Assembly: GCA_013373335.1 (NCBI GenBank)
Contig: JABXHZ010000196.1
Coordinates: forward strand, 1-39,355
Reading direction: 5' to 3'
Source: Cyclobacteriaceae bacterium
GTDB lineage: Bacteria > Bacteroidota > Bacteroidia > Cytophagales > Cyclobacteriaceae
DNA length: 39,355 nt
Below, piece after piece: positions 19,718 to 28,400 of the stretch. The stretch's first letter is position 1, and every line of letters starts with the position of its first letter. The position numbers and the translations under genes were made by a program. The notes beneath the pieces were generated by a model that saw only the letters and a list, made by a program, of their open reading frames with translations, searched no databases and was not told where the DNA came from.

Positions 19718-21346
19718 TCACCTCTTCTTTTTCGGCTTTTTATTTTCTGGATTTTTCAAAAACATTCTTCCCACTTCTGAAGGCATAATTTGCGTTATCC
19801 CTGTCTTACAGGTTTCCCAAATAAAATTAAACGGGCCTCTATACACATTTCGAGAAGATCGAAAGGTAGCCTTTCTATAGTTATTTTGATTGGGAAGATT
19901 GGTCTTACGAAGAGCCATATTTCCCGCAAATGAGGCCAACTTATTGATATCTTGAGTTTGCCCTTCTTTCACAATTTCAATTTGAAAATCCTCAAAATCA
20001 AAGGTAAGGTCACTTTGGGCCGTGTATTCTTTTGCATCCATTTGTAACTCCAATCGATGCAATTTCCCGGAGTTGATTTTGACTCCGGATAATTCTTCTG
20101 TTATAGCATTGAGTGAGGTCAAATCCATGGGTGAAAGAGACATTGTCAACTGAAATGACTCTTCCTCATATGGCACAGAAATAACAGCATTCAAAGGCGT
20201 ATTCCCCATAAAATTGCTCTGAAGGGATATCTTCATTGCCCGTTTCTTTCGTAAGGAATCAACTGTGACGAACCCATTAATTTGGGCATTCAAATCATCA
20301 AAGCGAATCAATCCAGGTTTTTCTTTACCATCTCCTATTTCCATATAGTCAAACCGACTGTTTTGGAGAAGTACTGTGTCTATATCCACGGGAAAAGGAA
20401 TACTTTCCAACAATCCCACAAAGAGTTTCTTAGGGGATTCAACAGGCCTAGGCTTATTTTTATTTCGCAAATCGACCATTACCAAGCTATCCAATACCAA
20501 TTTATTCGCAAACGAAGACCATTTTCCATAAAGATCACTATTCGCATCTATTCCCTTTAAGGTCAAACTCTTTAAATCAAAATTGATCATATCTTCCTGA
20601 TATTCAGAAATCTCAGATGCTTGGACTAAATCGTCTGAGGTGTAGAAAGAAATGTCATCTATTTGAATTTCCTGATGCAAAAGGTCCAGATTAACGGAAC
20701 CAATATTTAGCCTTTTCCCCTTGTTCAATTCCATTTGGAGATTTTTCAAACTGCTCTTTATTTCTTCCAATTCAAAAGGGACAATATGAGTTAAGATTAT
20801 TTTATCAGTCTGAATACCAGTTGCTTGAATTGATAAATCGGTAAAACCTCCAATTCTTCTTATTTCCGTACCCTCCTGAAGAAAAAGCTCTGCAGTTCCG
20901 TTTATTACTTTAAAATTTTTGATTTCTCCCCTACGGAGAAAATCCTCAAAAAACTTCTGAAAGGCATGAGATCCTTTTTTTTCTTCTGACTTCTCGTTAG
21001 TCAGAGTCAACCGAAATGCGGGTCTATCTAAAATTGCCTCGTCAATAACCAAATGCTTCTCAATCAAAAAATCCCAAATGTGAATATTGTACAAAATGAT
21101 TTTTTCAAGGCTACCGCTAAATGAATTGGAGTCTTCACTTTTTACAGGAATGATCATGATTCGCTCGAGCTCAACTTTTTGGCTTAACAAATTCACGGAT
21201 AAATCCTCAAAGTTCAGATCATAGGACCGATTGGGATTGGTATTAATCCGACTTCTAATCAAATTCCCAACCTGGGTAGACAGATAAAAAATTATCCCTA
21301 CAGCCAAGAAAAGTAGAAAGGATAGCCCAAAAAGAATTTTTTTCAT
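19718..21346 (-). CDS. Hypothetical membrane-anchored AsmA/DUF748-like protein
   Basis: N-terminal TM segment, then long beta-rich sequence with AsmA-like features (VNLLSQKVELERIMI, LVIDEAILDRPAFRLT). Confidence 0.55.
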   Translation of the reverse strand: MKKILFGLSFLLFLAVGIIFYLSTQVGNLIRSRINTNPNRSYDLNFEDLSVNLLSQKVELERIMIIPVKSEDSNSFSGSLEKIILYNIHIWDFLIEKHLVIDEAILDRPAFRLTLTNEKSEEKKGSHAFQKFFEDFLRRGEIKNFKVINGTAELFLQEGTEIRRIGGFTDLSIQATGIQTDKIILTHIVPFELEEIKSSLKNLQMELNKGKRLNIGSVNLDLLHQEIQIDDISFYTSDDLVQASEISEYQEDMINFDLKSLTLKGIDANSDLYGKWSSFANKLVLDSLVMVDLRNKNKPRPVESPKKLFVGLLESIPFPVDIDTVLLQNSRFDYMEIGDGKEKPGLIRFDDLNAQINGFVTVDSLRKKRAMKISLQSNFMGNTPLNAVISVPYEEESFQLTMSLSPMDLTSLNAITEELSGVKINSGKLHRLELQMDAKEYTAQSDLTFDFEDFQIEIVKEGQTQDINKLASFAGNMALRKTNLPNQNNYRKATFRSSRNVYRGPFNFIWETCKTGITQIMPSEVGRMFLKNPENKKPKKKR

Positions 21347-21395
21347 GCATATAATTTAATCAGATATTTATGAAATCTTGAAACCCTTCCTAGCA

Positions 21396-22205
21396 ATGAA
21401 AAAAATACTACTTACCAAAATTCCTTTTCTCATTCTTTTATTTCTTTTTGGAACAACCTATTCTTCAATGGCTCAAGATTTCACATTGCGAATTTTATCC
21501 TACAACATCTATCATGGTGAAAATCCCAATAATCTTGGAGAATCCAACTTGGATTCCATCGCTAAACTTATCCTAGATCTTGACCCCGATGTGGTAGCAC
21601 TACAAGAAGTGGATAGCATGACCGAGCGTACCGCAGGAATCTATGGTCAAAAAATTAACCTTATTGCGGAATTAGCTAAAAAAACCGGAATGGAAGGGTA
21701 CTTCGCTAAAGCCATGGATTTTTCAGAAGGGGGTTATGGAGAAGGATTACTGGTAAAAAGTCCTGAAAATTTCCTGAAACAGACTCTTCCTATTCCTGCC
21801 GGAGGTGAACCTAGGGCTGCAGCATGGACTTCTCTGAAACTTGGCAATCAAATTATCTGGGTTGGTGGAACACACCTTTGCCACCAATTTCAAAATAATC
21901 GATTAGCCCAAGTTCAATCTGTTTTGGATTTTACCGAAAACAAAAATTCACCGGTAATTTGGATGGGAGATTTAAATTTCAAGCCATCTGACTTAGAATA
22001 CAGAGCCATTGATCCTAGCTGGCAGGATGCGGCAAAAGTAATGGAGGACGAATCCCCTACATATCAATCATCCTCGGAAGAGGGGCGAATTGATTACATT
22101 TGGTATTCTAAAAATCACTTTGAATTAATTCAATATCAAGTAATTCCAGTTTTCCATTCTGATCATTTCCCTGTTTTTGTAGAATTAAAATTAATAACCC
22201 CATGA
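21396..22205 (+). CDS. Secreted endonuclease/exonuclease/phosphatase (EEP) family protein
   Basis: Signal peptide; LRILSYNIYHGE, VVALQEVDS, VIWMGDLNFKPSD, RIDYIWYS, SDHFPV motifs. Alternative start 21378. Confidence 0.9.
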   Translation: MKKILLTKIPFLILLFLFGTTYSSMAQDFTLRILSYNIYHGENPNNLGESNLDSIAKLILDLDPDVVALQEVDSMTERTAGIYGQKINLIAELAKKTGMEGYFAKAMDFSEGGYGEGLLVKSPENFLKQTLPIPAGGEPRAAAWTSLKLGNQIIWVGGTHLCHQFQNNRLAQVQSVLDFTENKNSPVIWMGDLNFKPSDLEYRAIDPSWQDAAKVMEDESPTYQSSSEEGRIDYIWYSKNHFELIQYQVIPVFHSDHFPVFVELKLITP

Positions 22206-23050
22206 AAAAGACCTTAAGCTTGATCATTCTAGGATTATTTGTGTTGGCATGTTCCCAAAACAAGGATAAATCAGAAGTTGAATGGAGGGAACTTTTTAAT
22301 GGAAAAGATCTTCAGGATTGGCATGTTAAAATCCGAAAACATGATTTGGATGAAAATTTCGCCAACACCTTCCGGGTAGAAGAAGGCTTGCTCAGTGTCC
22401 GCTATGATGGTTATGAGGCTTTTGATCAGCAGTATGGTCATATTTTCTACAAAGAGCCTTTTTCATATTATCTACTTCAGGTAGAATACCGCTTTGTCGG
22501 CGAACAAGCTCCTGGTGGTGAAGGTTGGGCATGGAGAAACAGCGGAGCTATGCTTCATTCACAGGATCCTAAAACAATGCTGAAAGATCAGGATTTTCCT
22601 ATCTCCATTGAAGGTCAATTTTTAGGTGGAAATGGAAAAGACGAAAGAACCACATGCAATCTTTGCACACCTGGCACCAATGTCGTTTTGGCTGATACCC
22701 TTTTCACTCCTCATTGCATTAATTCCAATTCAAAGACTTTCCATGGGGATCAGTGGGTTCAAGCAAATTTCATTGTTCTTGGAGGAGAGGAAGTTCATCA
22801 CTTGGTAGGAAGAGATACCGTCTTCAGTTACTTTCAACCTCAAATTGGAGGGGGCATGGTCAATCCGGTTGATTCACTGGTAAAAAAAGATGGAACCCTA
22901 TTGGAATCCGGATATATCGCCTTGCAAAGCGAGAGCCATCCGATTGATTTTAGAAGGGTAGCGCTTATTGACATTTCTTCCTATAGAAATGATCGTGAAA
23001 AAATGAGTGAGCTTGTCCATCAGGCCTTATCCATAAAACCTATGAATTGA
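22202..23050 (+). CDS. DUF1080 (3-keto-disaccharide hydrolase) family lipoprotein
   Basis: Lipobox FVLAC; EWRELFNGKDLQDWHVK. Start overlaps the EEP stop (ATGA). Confidence 0.88.
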   Translation: MKKTLSLIILGLFVLACSQNKDKSEVEWRELFNGKDLQDWHVKIRKHDLDENFANTFRVEEGLLSVRYDGYEAFDQQYGHIFYKEPFSYYLLQVEYRFVGEQAPGGEGWAWRNSGAMLHSQDPKTMLKDQDFPISIEGQFLGGNGKDERTTCNLCTPGTNVVLADTLFTPHCINSNSKTFHGDQWVQANFIVLGGEEVHHLVGRDTVFSYFQPQIGGGMVNPVDSLVKKDGTLLESGYIALQSESHPIDFRRVALIDISSYRNDREKMSELVHQALSIKPMN

Positions 23051-23185
23051 GGGTAAATCACAAGATTTTTTAGCAAATTCAAATTAATCATTAGATTATT
23101 TAAAGATTTCAAAGCCTCATTTTAGAAAATTTGTTTTTAGCTATTGAAAATTTTTAGCCCCAAAATTTCAATTTACCCAAAAATT

Positions 23186-23224
23186 AGGCTAGATTTTACT
23201 AGAAATTTTTCCTTACACTAGCCT
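23186..23224. repeat. Inverted repeat AGGCTAG...CTAGCCT just upstream of the carotenoid oxygenase start
   Basis: Perfect 7-bp arms (23186-23192, 23218-23224), 25-nt spacer, 8 nt before ATG 23233. Confidence 0.55.
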
Positions 23225-23232
23225 GATTATTA

Positions 23233-25431
23233 ATGATTTTCAAAAAACTCTGGAATGCTTTCCTTCGCATTTTTGGCAAAGAAACATCCATCCCAGCCCA
23301 TTCACCATCTCATGAACCCCTCCTTAAAACTTCAAATAAAGAAGTTAAAGGAAGTTTAAAAGTAATTGAAGGAATACTTCCAACTGACATTTACGGAGTT
23401 TTCAATGTCTCACTTCCAGTAGGGTCCGTTAATTCTGATGGGCTCCCCTTCCCTGAAAAAACAAAAGAAGGAAAACATAATCCAGAGTTTGGATCTCCGA
23501 TAATGAATGGTGACGGAATGGTGATTCAGGTGAACTTCAACAATCCTGAACCAACCATCCAAAGCAAAATCATGAAAACCCCTTGTTATTATGCTGATTT
23601 GGCAACCAAGCAAGGAACTCCTCATCATGGATTGATGGGTTTTCACAATATGGGTATCACCCGAATGAGCATGGTCTTTGGTGCCAGGAATGAACTGAAT
23701 ACTTCCACCCAACCTGTAAAATTCAAGGGTCAAAAAAAAGGAAGCCTAATGGCAACTTATGATGTAGGACGTCCTTATTTGTTGGATTCCGAATCTTTGG
23801 AATTGATTACTCCTATGGGAAAATGCAGCGAATGGATGACAGCCGAACCCCCTATGGTACCCTGGCCCTTTGGAATTGTACAGACTTCAGCCCATCCCAT
23901 CTTCGATCCGGTTACGCAGGAAGTTTTTACCGTCAACTATTCGAGAGATAAAGGTTCCTTCACCCATTTGGAACAAACTATTCACCATCTGAAGAACAAT
24001 AGGGAATCCTTTAAAGACAAACTTGAAAAACTGGCACATGAACTGGTTGATCATGAAGATGACAAACATGTTCATCACCAAGTGACCAACTTTTTCCAGG
24101 ATTTGAATACACATGTGGAAGGCAATCCACACGATCCTGACGAACCCAAAGGAGATGTTTTCATGTATTTATTGGCTTGGAATGGAGAAGGCCCTGTGGT
24201 TCATTGGGATCTTGAAGATCAATTTGGGGACAAACTGGCGATCTATGAATGCATGCACCAAATGGGAGTTACAGAGGATTTTATTATTCTTTCCGACTGC
24301 TCCTTCAAATTTGCATTGGATTTACTATTTGACAATCCTTTCCCAGAAAGTAAAATAATCGAGCGCTTAATCAGGAGATTGGGTACTGTAAAAATGGAAC
24401 CATTTACCACGGTTTATTTAGTCAAGCGGGCAGATTTGGATCCTAAAAAAGAAAAAGTAACGGCCTATAGACTTGAAAGTCCTATCCCTCTAGAAACAAT
24501 TCATTACAGCTGTGATTATTCTAACCCTGACGGTGTCATCACGCTGTATGGGGTCCACAATGCTGCTACCTGTATTGCAGAATGGGTACGAACTTTTGAC
24601 AAAAGAGCATTAGACAAGAAACCCGTTGATCCCGATTATTATTCTCTTTTTGCGGTAGGAAGCATGGATATAAGCCGCTTGGGAAAATGGAAAATTGATT
24701 CCAAAACTCTCAAAGTCCTTGAAGAAGAAAGTCAGGTTTATGAAGATCCTGGAAAATATAAGGAAGATCATTTGGGCCCAAACACATGGACTATTGTTTT
24801 ATATACTTATCGAGATATTCTTTCTGCTGAAAAAACAGTCCCAACCATCAAACAGCTTTGGTATGTCAGTGATGGAACCGAACCGAACCTTTTGACTGAC
24901 TTTGTCTATAAACTGTATAAAAAATATCCTCACCGAAAGCTTTCCCTAGAGGAAATTAAGGATGCAACAAGGCGGGAACTTCCATTTAGTGTAACTCGCG
25001 TGAATTTGGAAACCATGGAGCCGGAGGATTATTTCCAATGCGAGAAAAAAACCTATATCCGAGGAATTCATTTTATTCCAAAGAAAAGCCCAACTCCCTC
25101 AATTCCAGAAGAATTAGATGGATATCTTTTTTGCCCAACTCAGGTGGGACACCAACAATCTGATGGAGATTGGAAATATACAAGTGAGTTTTGGGTTTTC
25201 GATGCCACCTCCATTGCTCAAGGACCAATCTGCAAACTGGCAAACGACGATGTCAAATTTGCCTTTACACTTCATACTTCATGGATGCCGGAAAGCGGCC
25301 CATCTGATCAAAGTTTCAGGATTTCGACTCAAGATGACTATGATGAGGTTATCAATAATCTTGGAATTAAAGCCGATCAAAAATTTTTGAAGCAATTCTT
25401 TGAAGAAAATGTATACCCTCATTTCAAGTAA
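23233..25431 (+). CDS. Divergent carotenoid cleavage oxygenase (RPE65/CCO superfamily)
   Basis: VIEGILPTDIYGVF, NGDGMV, and four candidate Fe-binding His contexts: SAHPIFDP, CMHQMGVTEDFIIL, IHYSCDYSNPDGVI, LHTSWMP. Confidence 0.78.
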   Translation: MIFKKLWNAFLRIFGKETSIPAHSPSHEPLLKTSNKEVKGSLKVIEGILPTDIYGVFNVSLPVGSVNSDGLPFPEKTKEGKHNPEFGSPIMNGDGMVIQVNFNNPEPTIQSKIMKTPCYYADLATKQGTPHHGLMGFHNMGITRMSMVFGARNELNTSTQPVKFKGQKKGSLMATYDVGRPYLLDSESLELITPMGKCSEWMTAEPPMVPWPFGIVQTSAHPIFDPVTQEVFTVNYSRDKGSFTHLEQTIHHLKNNRESFKDKLEKLAHELVDHEDDKHVHHQVTNFFQDLNTHVEGNPHDPDEPKGDVFMYLLAWNGEGPVVHWDLEDQFGDKLAIYECMHQMGVTEDFIILSDCSFKFALDLLFDNPFPESKIIERLIRRLGTVKMEPFTTVYLVKRADLDPKKEKVTAYRLESPIPLETIHYSCDYSNPDGVITLYGVHNAATCIAEWVRTFDKRALDKKPVDPDYYSLFAVGSMDISRLGKWKIDSKTLKVLEEESQVYEDPGKYKEDHLGPNTWTIVLYTYRDILSAEKTVPTIKQLWYVSDGTEPNLLTDFVYKLYKKYPHRKLSLEEIKDATRRELPFSVTRVNLETMEPEDYFQCEKKTYIRGIHFIPKKSPTPSIPEELDGYLFCPTQVGHQQSDGDWKYTSEFWVFDATSIAQGPICKLANDDVKFAFTLHTSWMPESGPSDQSFRISTQDDYDEVINNLGIKADQKFLKQFFEENVYPHFK

Positions 25432-28400
25432 ATGTTAAAAGAAATTGGTGATATCCATTCCCTAAAGCTGCTTTATGAAAGCAATCGAAGCAAACTCTTC
25501 ACAGCAAGTAATGAAGAGGGTGAAAATATATTGATTAAAGAGGACCTGACAGGTGATTTGGGACGGTTGCATAATGAAGCGATGATCGCCAATCGCTCAT
25601 CCCATGCTGGTTTTAATCCTCAAGTAATTCTTTACAATAGTCGGGTAGTGATGGTTCGGGAATTTTTGAAAGGAAAATCCCTAAATGAAATCATTGAAAA
25701 AAAGCCTCTACCGATCGAAAGCTTTATTCATTTTGCAATAAAAATTTGCCATCAATTACAGGATATTCATAGTAGTGGAACCCTCCACAACGACCTCAAC
25801 CCCAGGAATATCATCATTGATGAGGAAATAGATTCCTGCCGATTAATTGACTTCGAATTTGGGACATCCATTCAAAATTTAGAATTACAATTTGAACCGC
25901 TCAGCACCATATCTGGCACCATCGAGTACATTTCTCCGGAACAAACAGGGAGAATGAATAGAAAGCTCGATCAGCGAAGTGACTATTATTCCCTGGGTGC
26001 TACCTTCTATGAAATGCTAACCGGACAGCCTCCTTTCGAGGGCGAAGATGTTTTAGCAATCATTCATTGCCATTTGGCAATTCAGCCGATTCCTCCTAGA
26101 AAGCTGAATCCAAACGTCCCTAAGTTTTTAGACAAAGTTGTTCTAAAGCTTCTGGCAAAAAATGCGGAGGAACGTTATCAATCTATTCCTGGACTTTTAG
26201 CGGATTTGAATCTTTGTGAGCATCAGCTGAAAAAGAATGGCACAATTCAGGATGGAGAACCGGGTCTGACAGACATCGCCTCCAAGCTTCATATTAGTCA
26301 GCATCTTTATGGACGAGATAATGAAGTAAGTATTTTAAAAGCCCGCTTTGCAGATGCTTGTCTTGGCAGAAAAATACTGATGACGATTGGAGGGTATAGT
26401 GGAGTTGGAAAAAGTGTCCTTTGTCAAGAACTCTACAAGGAAGTATCTGTGCAAAACGGTCTATTCCTATCCGGAGCCTTTGATGTCCTGGATCGACAGA
26501 CACCTTATTTGGCCTTTATCAAGGCATTCCGACAGTTTGCGGATTGGTTAATGGCCGAGTCACAAGAAGTACAGCAATACTGGGCTAAAAAACTAAATCG
26601 AGACTTAAAGGGACTAGGCCAAATTATTGTGGATATGGCGCCTAAACTGCGTTTCATTCTTCCTCCACAGCCTGAATTAGTAAGCCTAACGGGATTTGAA
26701 AATCAACAGAGGATCCAGTTTACCATCAATGCTTTCCTTCAAAGCCTTGCTTCGGAAGACACCCCGTTGGTTCTGTTTCTCGATGATTATCAATGGGCCA
26801 ATGATGCTTCTATCGAATTGCTAAAAAGTCTCTTCAATAATTACAATTTGACCCATTTGATGGTTTTGGTAGCCTATCGGGATAATGAAACTCCAGAATT
26901 CCACCCTTTTTCCCAAGCCATCCGAACGATCAAATCCAATAATCTCGATGAAAGCCACCTTCTGATTGAAGAAATTCATTTACAGCCTTTGAGTGAGCGG
27001 CATGTTGGGATTTTGATTTCAGACACCCTTAAACTCGAATCACTCGAAGTCGCGGAATTAGCTGAGTTGATTTACTCCAAAACCAAAGGAAATCCGTTTT
27101 CAATCAATAAGTTTTTGGAGTCTTTATACAAAAACAAGCTGCTTGAGTTTGATTATACCAAAAACAAATGGACCTGGAGTATCAAAAAAATCCAGTCTCA
27201 GAATTTAAGTGATGACATTGTAGAATTACTTCTTCTTCGAATTCGTGAGCTACCTGAAAATGCACTACAGGTCATCAAGGCTGCTTCAGTATTCGGGATA
27301 GAATTTTCTCTGCATCAATTATCCATTATTACCGGTAAACCTACAACTGAGATTCATTCTTTCCTTTGGCCATTGATCCAGGAAGGATCTTTAATTCCAA
27401 TGGGAAATGATTATAAATTTATTCCTGAATTCTACAGCGAAACAAATCGGGATATTCATTTTCGTTTTGCCCATGCAAGAATTCAACAAGCCGTTTATGC
27501 CCTGTTGGAGTCTTCAGAAAAATCACTCTTTCACTTTGAGGTTGGACAAATCTATCTGCAAAAATTAAATGAGCAAGAGATAGCCGAAAGGCCTATTGAA
27601 ATCGCCCTTCATTATTCTTTGGGCTATGATGAAATTTCACGATCAAGCAACAAGGAAGAGATTGGATGGCTACTCCTCAAAGCAGGAAAGAAATCTGCAG
27701 AATCCGCCTCATTTGAAGGTGCTTTGACTTTCACCGAAATCGCATTTGAGCTTCTTGGTGATAAGCTGAAGAAATCTGAAAAATTTCAACTGCTACTAGA
27801 AGGATTAGAATACTCCTATCTGTTGAAGGATACCGAAAAGCAGGAAAAATTTGAAAAATTAGCCTTCGGAGAGGCTGAAACACTAATCGACCGTGTACTG
27901 GTCAACGAAGTCATTGTCCGGTGCTTAGGCTTTGCCAACCTACCAAAAAAGGCAGTGGATATCGCCCAAAAAGCATTGTTAGAAGTTGGAATCCATATTC
28001 CTGAAAAAGCGAGCAAATTACAGGTCATGTATCATGCGATCATGATTCAAGTGTTGATCCCCCGAAAGAAACTGCTCACAATCAAGGATATTCCAGAGAC
28101 TAACGATCCCTTAGCCCTGGCAACATTTAAGCTATTGCTAGCTGCACTTTCATCTTACTTTTTCGTCAACATTTCTACCTATCCCATTTTGATTTTTCAA
28201 ATGCTTAAACTGACGATAAAGAAGGGAATGGCTCCAGAATCGGTTGTAGGAATTGCTTCTTATGGATTGATCTTGACAACTGCCCTTAAAAAACCGGCAG
28301 ATGGTTATGAAGTAGTAAATAATTCCTTGGAATTATTGAATAAGCCGGATCGAATGAAGTATGCCGCCACCATCAATATGATGTATGTGTCGTTTACCTC

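Noticed and set aside
23410-24358. Antisense and alternate-frame ORFs (107, 81 and 81 aa) inside the carotenoid oxygenase gene
   Set aside because: They overlap the coherent CCO frame containing the iron-ligand motifs; translations look random.
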